From contig JAWRIT010000108.1 of assembly GCA_040268355.1 (NCBI GenBank), forward strand, positions 1-17,873: a stretch of DNA of 17,873 nucleotides, read 5' to 3'. Origin of the DNA: UBA1367 sp040268355 (GTDB lineage: Bacteria; Actinomycetota; Coriobacteriia; Coriobacteriales; Atopobiaceae). Numbering within the stretch: position 1 is the first letter of the stretch; the number at the start of each line of letters is the position of its first letter. The position numbers and the translations under genes were made by a program. This document shows, piece after piece, positions 6,959 through 15,611 of the stretch. The notes under the pieces were generated by a model that saw nothing but the letters and a program-made list of their open reading frames with translations, was not told the origin of the DNA and did no database searches.

Positions 6959-7761
6959 ACCCACTGGACAAGCTTCCCGAGGAGATGGAAGAGCTGGTCG
7001 ACAGCTTTCTCTCCACCCCTGTCGTGGGAGACCTCACCGTTGGCATCACGCAGTACTCGTTCTGGCTGTTCGTGGCAGTCGCGGTGCTCGTGGTGGTCGT
7101 CTTCGCCTTCAAGAGGAGGCAGGAGGCGAGCGGGCTGGTCCCCCAGGGCCGCTTCGTGAACGGTATGGAGTACCTCGTCGAGTTCTGCCGCGACGACCTC
7201 TGCAAAGGTCTGCTCGGTGACACCTGGCGCGAGCACTTCCCCTTCATCGCGTCGCTGTTCTTCTTTATTCTCGTGAACAACCTCCTCGGCGTCATCCCCG
7301 GCGGTCATCCGGGCACCGGCACCATTGGTGCCACGACCGCGTTGGCCCTGGTGTCCTTCGTCTACTTCATCGTCGTGGGCGTGAGGCGCAAGGGCGTGGT
7401 CGGCTACCTCAAGAGCCTGGCGCCCGCCGGCGTCTCCTTCCCGATGAACGCCCTGGTATGGGTCATCGAGCTGTTCTCGACCTTCCTGCGCCTCGTCACG
7501 CTGGCCGTCCGTCTGTTCTGCAACCTGTTTGCCGGCCACGTCGTGATGGGCACCTTCGCCATTCTCGCCTCGCTGTTCTTCGAGCCCCTTCTGGAGGGGG
7601 TCTCGGCGGCGGCGGTCGGCGAGGCGGGGGTCTCGGTGTTCTGGATGGCCATCCTGCTCGTCATCTATGCGGTCGAGCTGTTGGTCTCAGTCATTCAGGC
7701 CTATGTCTTCACGCTGCTTTCGGCGGTCTACATCCAGCTCGCGGAGGCGGACGAGCACTAG
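6955..7761 (+). CDS. atpB: ATP synthase Fo subunit a
   Basis: 268 residues with about five or six membrane helices. Subunit a forms the two proton half-channels against the c ring. The essential arginine is R186 in the VRLFCNLFAGH block (185-195), followed by N190. Positions equivalent to E. coli E219 and H245 are H195 and E241, a reciprocal swap, and Q248 matches E. coli Q252. The usual Gly before that Asn is Cys189. GTG 6955 was chosen because AAAGG (6943-6947) lies 7 nt upstream and it overlaps the atpI stop by 4 nt. GTG 6952 directly before it is an alternative, and an upstream in-frame ATG at 6907 would add a charged, unsupported extension. A 101-nt gap with two hairpins separates it from atpE. 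Confidence 0.95.
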   Translation: MNPLDKLPEEMEELVDSFLSTPVVGDLTVGITQYSFWLFVAVAVLVVVVFAFKRRQEASGLVPQGRFVNGMEYLVEFCRDDLCKGLLGDTWREHFPFIASLFFFILVNNLLGVIPGGHPGTGTIGATTALALVSFVYFIVVGVRRKGVVGYLKSLAPAGVSFPMNALVWVIELFSTFLRLVTLAVRLFCNLFAGHVVMGTFAILASLFFEPLLEGVSAAAVGEAGVSVFWMAILLVIYAVELLVSVIQAYVFTLLSAVYIQLAEADEH

Positions 7762-7784
7762 CGGGGCAGGGGAGAAACGGCATC

Positions 7785-7845
7785 TTGCGGAAAACGGTCC
7801 GCAGAGCATATGGCATGTCTTGGAACTCGTCGGATCGTCCGACGA
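7785..7845 (+). promoter_or_regulatory. Tandem hairpins in the atpB-atpE spacer
   Basis: Hairpin 1 is TGCGGA / TCCGCA (7786-7791 and 7798-7803) with a 6-nt loop and one extra G-U pair. Hairpin 2 is a perfect 8-bp stem TCGTCGGA / TCCGACGA (7827-7834 and 7838-7845) with a 3-nt loop. Hairpin 2 ends 5 nt before AAAGGAGG (7851-7858), the best Shine-Dalgarno in the operon. Such structures can stabilise a processed mRNA end or favour translation of the c subunit, which is needed in many copies per complex. Neither hairpin has a U-tract. Confidence 0.5.
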
Positions 7846-7862
7846 ATGACAAAGGAGGAATT

Positions 7863-8054
7863 GTGGGAGTCATCGGATACGGCCTTGGTGTTGTTGGCGC
7901 AGGTCTTGGTATTGGTCTCGCGGCCTACGGTGCGACGACGTCGATGGCGCGTCAGCCTGAGGTCCAGGGTCGTCTCTTCACGGTCTTCATCCTCGGCTCG
8001 GCGTTCGTCGAGGCGCTGGCGCTGATCGGCTTCGTCGTCACGCTGATCTCCTAG
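7863..8054 (+). CDS. atpE: ATP synthase Fo subunit c
   Basis: 63 residues from the chosen GTG, shorter than the usual 70-85. Subunit c forms the membrane rotor ring. Helix 1 carries the packing motif GAGLGIG (12-18); the polar loop is ARQPE (29-33); helix 2 carries the ion-binding carboxylate E50 in FVEALALIG. The Ser/Thr after the carboxylate and the helix-1 Gln typical of Na+-binding rings are absent, so protons are the likely ion. GTG 7863 lies 4 nt after AAAGGAGG. An in-frame ATG at 7815 would add 16 hydrophilic residues, but it lacks a Shine-Dalgarno and its coding would cross the spacer hairpin. Helix ends look clipped by about four residues at each side compared with Bacillus subunit c. 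Confidence 0.92.
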   Translation: MGVIGYGLGVVGAGLGIGLAAYGATTSMARQPEVQGRLFTVFILGSAFVEALALIGFVVTLIS

Positions 8055-8067
8055 TGATGCAGCGCAG

Positions 8068-8080
8068 AGACGATCCGTCT
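8068..8080 (+). promoter_or_regulatory. Small hairpin before the atpF Shine-Dalgarno
   Basis: Perfect 5-bp stem AGACG / CGTCT with a 3-nt loop (atc) in the 40-nt atpE-atpF gap. It ends 3 nt before GGAGG (8084-8088). It repeats the arrangement seen before atpE and prfA, but a stem this short could arise by chance. Confidence 0.3.
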
Positions 8081-8094
8081 ATTGGAGGTACCGT

Positions 8095-8697
8095 ATGAAA
8101 ACGAACAAGCCGGGCTCTTGCCGGCGTGCCTTGGTCGCGGGAGGCCTCATGGTCGTGTGCAACCTGGCCGCTCCCGCCACGGCCTTCGCCGCTGGCGCAG
8201 ACATCCTGCTTCCCAAGCCCGCAGAGTTCATCCCTGCGCTCATCGCGTTTCTCGTCATCTGGTTCGTCATGGCCAAGATGGCCTGGCCGATGATCATCAA
8301 GACCCTCGACGCGCGCCAGGAGAAGATCGAGTCCGACCTCAAGGCGGCGGAGGACGCCAAGCTCGAGGCCGAGCAGAGCGCCCAGGACTACGACGAGCGC
8401 ATCGCCTCCGCAGAGCGTCAGGCGGACGAGATCATCGCCGAGGCCAAGCGTGATGCCGAGAACCTGCGCGCGGACATGCTCGCCAAGGCACAGGGCGAGT
8501 CCCAGGCCATCATCGCCAAGGCCCGCGACGTCATCGACGCCGAGCGTTCCAAGGCCATGGCCGAGCTTTCCGGCTCGGTGGTCGACCTCTCGGTGGAGAT
8601 CGCCAGCAAGATCATCGGCGACGGCCTGGGCGAGGACCAGCAGCGTGCCCTTGCCATGACCTACCTTTCCGAAGTGGGGAGCCTGAATGACGACTAG
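8095..8697 (+). CDS. atpF: ATP synthase Fo subunit b with signal-peptide-like N-terminus
   Basis: 200 residues, longer than the usual 155-175. Subunit b is the peripheral stalk that links membrane subunit a to the F1 head through delta. One membrane helix spans about 45-66, followed by a long charged heptad-rich helix (about 70-175) for dimerisation, then the delta-binding end. An extra N-terminus (1-32) has a basic start, a hydrophobic core (12-26) and an Ala-x-Ala-like site near ATAFA/AG, which looks like a Sec signal peptide. Cys22 lacks a lipobox. ATG 8095 follows GGAGG (8084-8088) by 6 nt, and no later start gives a better fit. The end of the gene overlaps atpH by 11 nt. Confidence 0.95.
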   Translation: MKTNKPGSCRRALVAGGLMVVCNLAAPATAFAAGADILLPKPAEFIPALIAFLVIWFVMAKMAWPMIIKTLDARQEKIESDLKAAEDAKLEAEQSAQDYDERIASAERQADEIIAEAKRDAENLRADMLAKAQGESQAIIAKARDVIDAERSKAMAELSGSVVDLSVEIASKIIGDGLGEDQQRALAMTYLSEVGSLNDD

Positions 8698-9156
8698 GCG
8701 CACCGATTCCGACAAGGTCGAGGCCTACACGAGCGCGCTCATGGAGGCCGCTGCCGCAGAGGGGCGCTCCGCCCACGACCTGCAGCAGCTGAGGCATGCC
8801 ATCAAGTTCTCGCCCGAGATGCTTGAGACCATCGCCGCCATGGACAACGCGAACGAGGACTACCTGCTCGAGCAGGTCTACCGCGAGTTCAAGGAGCGCC
8901 TTGACTCGGGGGACCTGACGATATCCGTTGACGTGACCACCGCCGTGCCCCTCGGCGACGAGCTGCGCGCGGCCGTCAAGGAGAAGTGCGAGCACGACTT
9001 CAAGCGTCCGGTGTACCTCGTGGAGCACGTGGAGCCCAAGATCCTGGGAGGAATCATCATCGAGGCGCGCGGCCACCGACGCGACGCGTCCGTGCGCACG
9101 CACCTCGCCAACGTCCGCAGAACCCTCTTGTCCACCTACGTGGGAGGTGAGGAGTA

Positions 9157-9157
<1 letters not shown>
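8687..9157 (+). CDS. atpH: ATP synthase F1 subunit delta
   Basis: 156 residues, somewhat shorter than the usual 175-185. Delta (the OSCP homologue) joins the b dimer to the top of the alpha3beta3 head. The conserved C-terminal part is clear: the ILGGIIIEARGHRRDASVRT segment around 118-137, followed by a helix through HLANVRRTLL. The N-terminal helical domain appears shortened. ATG 8687 lies inside the end of atpF, with GGGGAG (8676-8681) 5 nt upstream, so translation is probably coupled. The stop TAG shares its last base with the GTG start of atpA. Confidence 0.93.
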
Positions 9158-10788
<1,631 letters not shown>

Positions 10789-10800
10789 GGACGGAGCCGC

Positions 10801-11715
10801 ATGGCCAACCTTCGCGAAATCAGGGGTCGCATCGACTCGGTCTCGAGCACCATGCAGGTCACGCGCACGATGGAGATGATCTCCACGGCCAAGATCCGCA
10901 AGGCGCTTGACCGCGCCCAGGAGGCGGAGCCGTACAAGGACGCCCTGACCCGCATGCTGACCAACGTCGCCGGCGCCGGCTTCGACTCGTCCCAGCCGCT
11001 GCTGCAGCCGCGCACCGAGGAGCACAACGTGCTGATCATCCTCATCGCGTCGGACCGCGGCATGGCGGGTGGGTTCAACATCGTGCCCCAGCGCATGGTC
11101 CAGCGCGAGATGGAGGCCCTTGCCGCACGGGGCGTCTCGAGCGAGCTCATCACGTGCGGCAAGAAGCCCACCGAGTACTTTGGCTATCGAGGCGTCACGC
11201 CGGTGCTTTCGTTTGTCGGCAGCTCGTCGGAGCCCACGATGGACGAGGCCGATCGCATCGCGTCGTACCTCATGAAGCGCTACGTTGACCACGAGATCGA
11301 CCGCGTGATGATCTACTACAGCCACGCGCGCAACCGCGTGGACCAGGAGCAGGTGGTCGAGCAGATCCTGCCGCTGTCCACCTCCGACCTCACGCTGCCC
11401 AACAAGCCGCGTACCAGCGAGGCCATCACCCTGGTCCAAGAGCAGCACTACACCGACTTCGAGTTCGACCCGTCGGCGCGAGAGGTGCTGGGGTACCTCA
11501 TGCCCGCCTATATCCGCACGGTCATCTATCACGCTCTGCTCGACTCCGCCGCCGCGGAGCACGGGGCGCGGCGCCGTGCCATGCAGTCGGCGACGGACAG
11601 CGCCCAGGAGGTCATCGCGTCACTGAGTCGCACGTACAACCGTGAGCGACAGGGTTCCATCACCACCGAGCTCAACGAGATCATCGGCGGCGCGGCCGCA
11701 TTGGAGGACAGGTAA
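10801..11715 (+). CDS. atpG: ATP synthase F1 subunit gamma
   Basis: 304 residues, normal length. Gamma is the central rotor shaft that couples c-ring rotation to catalysis. The N-terminal helix (1-55) has the family pattern RGRIDSVSSTMQVTRTMEMISTAK; the Rossmann-like middle contains ASDRGMAGGFN (about 83-93); the C-terminal helix holds the EHGARRRAMQSATDSA block (about 254-270) and ELNEIIGGAAAL near the end. GGAG (10793-10796) lies 4 nt before the ATG. The TAA stop overlaps the atpD ATG by one base (TAATG). No disulfide-regulatory insert of the chloroplast type is present. Confidence 0.97.
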   Translation: MANLREIRGRIDSVSSTMQVTRTMEMISTAKIRKALDRAQEAEPYKDALTRMLTNVAGAGFDSSQPLLQPRTEEHNVLIILIASDRGMAGGFNIVPQRMVQREMEALAARGVSSELITCGKKPTEYFGYRGVTPVLSFVGSSSEPTMDEADRIASYLMKRYVDHEIDRVMIYYSHARNRVDQEQVVEQILPLSTSDLTLPNKPRTSEAITLVQEQHYTDFEFDPSAREVLGYLMPAYIRTVIYHALLDSAAAEHGARRRAMQSATDSAQEVIASLSRTYNRERQGSITTELNEIIGGAAALEDR

Positions 11716-13190
11716 TGGCTACACAGCAGACTGACGAGAGCGCCGCCCTGGAGCGGGCGGCGTGGAAGCTGCTCAACAGGAGCGCGGGCACCGGCACCAT
11801 CGTCCGCATCGTCGGCCCCGTGGTCGACGTGCGCTTCGACGACCAGGTTCCCGCCATCTACTCGGCACTCAAGGTGGACGTCGACACCCCCGTCGGCCAC
11901 GTGAGCACCATCCTCGAGGTGGAGTCGCAGCTGCCGGGCAACATCGTGCGCACCGTCGCCATGTCGTCGACCGACGGCCTGCAGCGCGGGCTCAAGGTCA
12001 CCGACACCGGCGAGCCCATGATGATGCCGGTCGGCCAGGCCACACTGGGGCGGGTGTGGAACGTCATGGGCGAGCCGGTCGACGGCAAGGAGATGCCCGA
12101 GCACGTGCAGTTCTACCCGATCCACCACCCTGCCCCCTCGTTCGAGGACCTGACGACCCAGACCGAGATCTTCGAGACGGGCATCAAGGCGATCGACCTG
12201 CTCGAGCCATACGTGCGCGGCGGCAAGACGGGCCTGTTTGGCGGCGCAGGCGTCGGCAAGACGGTGCTCATCCAGGAGCTCATCAACAACCTCGCCCAGG
12301 AGCACGGCGGCACGTCGGTGTTCACGGGCGTTGGCGAGCGCACGCGCGAGGGGACCGACCTCTACCTCGAGATGACCGAGTCCGGCGTGATCAACAAGAC
12401 CTGCCTGGTCTACGGTCAGATGAACGAGCCGCCCGGAGCGCGCCTGCGCGTTGGCCTGGCGGGCCTCACCACGGCCGAGTACTTCCGCGACCAGGGTCAG
12501 GACGTGCTGCTGTTCATCGACAACATCTTCCGCTTCTCGCAGGCGGGTTCCGAGGTCTCGGCGCTTCTGGGGCGCATGCCCTCCGCCGTCGGTTACCAGC
12601 CCACGCTGGCGACCGAGATGGGCGACCTGCAGGAGCGCATCACCTCCACGCGCGAGGGCTCGATCACCTCGGTGCAGGCCGTCTACGTTCCCGCAGACGA
12701 TCTGACCGACCCGGCCCCCGCCACGACCTTCACGCACCTCGACGCCACGACGGTCCTGTCGCGCTCCATCACCGAGCTGGGCATCTATCCGGCGGTCGAC
12801 CCGCTGGCCAGCTCCTCGGGCGCGCTTGACCCCGAGATCGTGGGAGAGGAGCACTACCGCGTGGCGGAGAAGACGCAGGAGATTCTGCAGCAGTACTCCG
12901 ACCTGCAGGACATCATCGCCATCCTCGGCATGGACGAGCTCTCCGAGGACCAGCAGCTGGTGGTCTCGCGAGCCCGCAAGGTGCAGCAGTTCCTCTCCCA
13001 GTCCTTCCACGTGGCCGAGAAGTTCACCGGAAACCCCGGCGCCTACGTGCGCGTCGAGGACACCGTCCGCTCGTTTGCGGCCATCGTCGACGGCGAGTGC
13101 GACGACCTGCCCGAGCAGGCGTTCCGGTACGCGAGCACCATCGACGACGTGCGTGAGCGCGCACGCGCCATGGCCGGCGAGGCAAAGTAG
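11715..13190 (+). CDS. atpD: ATP synthase F1 subunit beta
   Basis: 491 residues. Beta carries the catalytic nucleotide sites. Seen: GTIVRIVGPVVDVRF at 27-41, Walker A GGAGVGKT at 176-183, the GERTREG catalytic-glutamate segment at 207-213, Walker B strand VLLFIDN at 264-270, ALLGRMPSAVGYQPTLATEMG at 283-303, and DELSEDQ at 407-413 (canonical DELSEED with the final Glu-Asp altered). About 20 polar and helical residues precede the conserved core, slightly more than usual. ATG 11715 follows GGAGG (11703-11707) by 7 nt and overlaps the atpG stop by one base. atpC starts 8 nt after its stop. Confidence 0.98.
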   Translation: MATQQTDESAALERAAWKLLNRSAGTGTIVRIVGPVVDVRFDDQVPAIYSALKVDVDTPVGHVSTILEVESQLPGNIVRTVAMSSTDGLQRGLKVTDTGEPMMMPVGQATLGRVWNVMGEPVDGKEMPEHVQFYPIHHPAPSFEDLTTQTEIFETGIKAIDLLEPYVRGGKTGLFGGAGVGKTVLIQELINNLAQEHGGTSVFTGVGERTREGTDLYLEMTESGVINKTCLVYGQMNEPPGARLRVGLAGLTTAEYFRDQGQDVLLFIDNIFRFSQAGSEVSALLGRMPSAVGYQPTLATEMGDLQERITSTREGSITSVQAVYVPADDLTDPAPATTFTHLDATTVLSRSITELGIYPAVDPLASSSGALDPEIVGEEHYRVAEKTQEILQQYSDLQDIIAILGMDELSEDQQLVVSRARKVQQFLSQSFHVAEKFTGNPGAYVRVEDTVRSFAAIVDGECDDLPEQAFRYASTIDDVRERARAMAGEAK

Positions 13191-13198
13191 GGGAGCCC

Positions 13199-13615
13199 AT
13201 GGCCGAGATCACCTGCCAGATCGTGCGTCCTGACCGTCTGCTGCACGAGGGTCCGATCGCCAGCCTCGTGCTCGTCACGGCCACCGGGGAGCTGGGCGTG
13301 TGGCCGGGACACTCTCCCGAGATCTGCGCGCTGGGCAGTGGCGTCGTGCGCCTGCGCCAGCGTCCTGAGGAGGGCGGCGACCTGATCAGGTTCATCATCT
13401 CGGGCGGCTATGCCGAGATCACCCCTGACCAGGTCATCATCCTGGCCGACCACGCGCGCCGCTCGGACGACATCGAGCCGCCCGTCGTGCGCCAGACGCG
13501 GGAGAAGGCCGCTGCCTCCCGCGACACGCTCCCGCCCGACGACAGTCGGCGGGCGTACTATGACAACAAGATCGCCTGGTGCGACCTGCTGCTGCAGCAC
13601 GCGCCCCAGGAATAG
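13199..13615 (+). CDS. atpC: ATP synthase F1 subunit epsilon
   Basis: 138 residues, normal length. Epsilon binds gamma at the foot of the central stalk and can inhibit ATP hydrolysis. The N-terminal beta-sandwich (about 1-85) shows the family blocks GELGVWPGHSPEICAL (31-46) and FIISGGYAEI (64-73). A C-terminal helical hairpin covers about 95-138. GGGGAG (13190-13195) lies only 3 nt before the ATG, a short spacing, but the N-terminus MAEITCQIVRPDRLL fits the family well. It is the last gene of the atp operon; murA begins 24 nt later, so read-through into murA is likely. Confidence 0.95.
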   Translation: MAEITCQIVRPDRLLHEGPIASLVLVTATGELGVWPGHSPEICALGSGVVRLRQRPEEGGDLIRFIISGGYAEITPDQVIILADHARRSDDIEPPVVRQTREKAAASRDTLPPDDSRRAYYDNKIAWCDLLLQHAPQE

Positions 13616-13639
13616 CCACTCATCCGGAAGGGTTGTGCC

Positions 13640-14917
13640 GTGGACGTCATTCGTATCGAGGGCGGTCATCGTGTAGAGGGCACGGTGACGGTCGAGGGCG
13701 CCAAGAACTCGGCGCTCAAGCTCATGGCGGCGACCATTCTCGCGCCGGGCGTGAACACGCTCACCAACGTGCCGAACATCTCCGACGTGCACGTCATGGG
13801 CAAGGTGCTGAAGCGCCTCGGCGCGCGCATCGAGGTCATCGACGAGCACACGCTGCGGATCGACACCGCCGCGGTGGACAGCTGGGTCACCCCCTACGAG
13901 CTCGTCGCGCAGATGCGCGCCTCCACAGCCGTGCTGGGGCCGCTGATCGGGCGCTTTGGCAAGGCCACGGTCGCCATGCCGGGCGGCTGCAACATCGGAG
14001 CGCGCAAGATCGACATGCACATCCTGGGCCTCGAGGCGCTGGGCGTGGACTTCGACCTCGATCACGGCGACATCAACGCGACGACGCCGACAGGGCTTGC
14101 CGGTGACACGGTCACGCTCGACTTCGCCAGCGTCGGCGCCACGGAGAACCTCATGATGGCGGCCGTGCGCGCCCGAGGCGTGACCACCATCGACAACGCC
14201 GCCCGCGAACCGGAGATCGTCGACTTGGCGAACCTGCTCAACGAGATGGGCGCCCACATCAGCGGTGCGGGCTCTCCGGTGATCGAAATCGAGGGCGTGG
14301 ACGAGCTGCGTCCCGTCACCCATGAGGTCGTAGGGGACCGCATCGAGGCGGGCACCTTCATCGCCATGGCGGGACTCACGGGAGACCCTGTCGAGGTGAT
14401 GGGCTTCGATCCGGCCCACCTCGGACTTGTCCTCAAGAAGTACGAGCAGATGGGCCTTGTCGTGGAGCGCCTCGGGCGTGGCGCTCGCATCCATAGGGAG
14501 CAGCCCATTCGCTCCGTCGACATCCAGACGCTGCCGTTTCCCGGCTTTCCTACCGACATGCAGGCCCAGACCATGTGCCTGCTGGCCCTGGGCACCTCTT
14601 CGTGCGTCATCACCGAGAACGTGTTCGAGAACCGGTTCATGTTCGCCAGCGAGCTGCAGCGCATGGGAGCCGAGATCCGCATCGAGGGCCACCATGCCAT
14701 CGTCCACGGCGTGCGCAACTTCTCGGGAGCCGAGGTGAAGTCGCCCGACCTGCGTGGTGGCGCGGCCCTGGTGCTCGCCGGCCTCGTGGCCGACGGCGTG
14801 ACGACGGTCTCGGACATCCACCATATCGATCGCGGCTACGAGCGCTTCGTCGAGAAGCTGCAGCTGCTGGGAGCCCATGTCGAGCGCGCAAGCGTCCCCG
14901 ACCCCGAGGTTCTTTAG
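13640..14917 (+). CDS. murA: UDP-N-acetylglucosamine 1-carboxyvinyltransferase
   Basis: 425 residues, normal length. MurA transfers enolpyruvate from phosphoenolpyruvate to UDP-GlcNAc, the first committed step of peptidoglycan synthesis in the cytoplasm. Seen: K22 and N23 in EGAKNSALK, and the active-site loop PGGCNIGARKIDMHILGLEALG (114-135) with Cys117 in place. Cys here is the form attacked by fosfomycin; mycobacterial MurA has Asp. The C-terminal block AGLVADGVTTVSDIHHIDRGYERF is canonical. The GTG start follows GGAAGGG (13626-13632) by 7 nt. The gene lies 24 nt after atpC, probably in the same transcript. Confidence 0.97.
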   Translation: MDVIRIEGGHRVEGTVTVEGAKNSALKLMAATILAPGVNTLTNVPNISDVHVMGKVLKRLGARIEVIDEHTLRIDTAAVDSWVTPYELVAQMRASTAVLGPLIGRFGKATVAMPGGCNIGARKIDMHILGLEALGVDFDLDHGDINATTPTGLAGDTVTLDFASVGATENLMMAAVRARGVTTIDNAAREPEIVDLANLLNEMGAHISGAGSPVIEIEGVDELRPVTHEVVGDRIEAGTFIAMAGLTGDPVEVMGFDPAHLGLVLKKYEQMGLVVERLGRGARIHREQPIRSVDIQTLPFPGFPTDMQAQTMCLLALGTSSCVITENVFENRFMFASELQRMGAEIRIEGHHAIVHGVRNFSGAEVKSPDLRGGAALVLAGLVADGVTTVSDIHHIDRGYERFVEKLQLLGAHVERASVPDPEVL

Positions 14918-14968
14918 TCCGCCGCAGCACCGCGCTCCTCTGGAAGCGACCGTCCGCCTAGCCTGGAC

Positions 14969-14997
14969 TTGCAAGACGAAGCCGGTTTGGGTAAAAG
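14969..14997 (+). promoter_or_regulatory. Candidate promoter for the DtxR/MntR-type regulator
   Basis: TTGCAA (14969-14974) and TAAAAG (14992-14997) are separated by exactly 17 bp, each matching consensus at four of six positions. The -35 lies within the 8-bp palindrome CTTGCAAG (14968-14975), a possible operator. It stands about 35 bp before the regulator's start codon, in the 115-bp gap after murA. Confidence 0.4.
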
Positions 14998-15032
14998 GCA
15001 ATCAATGCTGAGAATCACGGAAGGTGTTTGCC

Positions 15033-15461
15033 ATGACCTTGTCCAAGACCGAAACCCACGGACCCAACAGCCTGAGCATGGCCAGCGAGGACTACCTTGA
15101 AGCCATCTATCGCATCATGCTCGAAACGGATGCCTTTGAGACTGGCATCAAGTCGGTTGAGGTGGCCGATCGGCTCGAGGTGACCAAGGCCAGCGTCAAC
15201 AAGGCCGTCGCCACGCTCAAGGAGCACGGCATGGTCGAGCAGTCCCGCTACGGGCGCGTCATGCTCACGCCGGAAGGGCGCGAGTACGCCAAGGACGTGT
15301 GGCATCGCCACCGGACCCTTCGTCTGTTCCTGACCGAGGAGCTGGGCGTTGATCCCGAGACGGCAGACGCGGAGGCGTGCCTGATGGAGCACGACCTCTC
15401 CGCCGACACGATGGCTCGCTGGTGCACCTATCTCGAGGGGCATGGCATCAGCGTCGAGTAG
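15033..15461 (+). CDS. DtxR/MntR-family metal-dependent transcriptional regulator
   Basis: 142 residues, the size of MntR and without the C-terminal SH3-like domain of DtxR/IdeR. An N-terminal winged helix-turn-helix spans about 15-85 (EDYLEAIYRI, then VEVADRLEVTKASVNKAVATL, wing YGRVMLTPEG). The dimerisation and metal region covers about 86-140. Expected metal ligands are D20 and E23 (MntR-like), H93, and C116-x-x-E119-H120, which resembles the DtxR C-x-x-E-H pattern. Metal identity (Mn or Fe) cannot be read with confidence. ATG 15033 follows GGAAGG (15019-15024) by 8 nt. No metal transporter gene is in the window, so its targets are elsewhere or autoregulatory. Confidence 0.88.
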   Translation: MTLSKTETHGPNSLSMASEDYLEAIYRIMLETDAFETGIKSVEVADRLEVTKASVNKAVATLKEHGMVEQSRYGRVMLTPEGREYAKDVWHRHRTLRLFLTEELGVDPETADAEACLMEHDLSADTMARWCTYLEGHGISVE

Positions 15462-15504
15462 CCGCTCGGACCAGACGCCCTTTTGACCCCTCGCCTTGGG
15501 GACG

Positions 15505-15563
15505 TCCCACCTTGGATGCATGCCGTTTGCATGGTGGGAAGCCTGCTGACGAGGGGCAGCAGG
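15505..15563 (+). promoter_or_regulatory. Cluster of inverted repeats upstream of galU
   Basis: In the 150-bp gap between the regulator and galU, TCCCACC / GGTGGGA (15505-15511 and 15533-15539) encloses an inner ATGCA / TGCAT stem. It is followed after two bases by the perfect 7-bp hairpin CCTGCTG / CAGCAGG (15542-15548 and 15557-15563). No U-tract follows either. A TATGCT hexamer at 15564-15569 could serve as a weak -10 for galU. Function is open: terminator, leader structure or operator. Confidence 0.4.
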
Positions 15564-15611
15564 TATGCTTATCCGAGGCTCTCGTTTACGAAACACCAAC
15601 GGAGGTACCCC

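Noticed and set aside
7815..7862. ATG 7815 as the start of atpE
   Set aside because: It has no Shine-Dalgarno, would code a hydrophilic extension across the perfect hairpin, and the AAAGGAGG at 7851-7858 points to GTG 7863. It is kept as an alternative in the finding on subunit c length.
13616..13639. Terminator between atpC and murA
   Set aside because: The 24-nt gap contains no inverted repeat or U-tract, so read-through is more likely.
14950..14967. DtxR/MntR-type operator around CGCCTAGCC upstream of the regulator
   Set aside because: The GTCC/GGAC arms are off-centre and the half-sites do not match the known consensus well enough to call.
13043..15001. 652-codon minus-strand open frame opposite atpD, atpC and murA
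   Set aside because: It lies antisense to three strongly recognised genes. High-GC codon bias removes stops from the opposite frames, and the translation shows no family motif.
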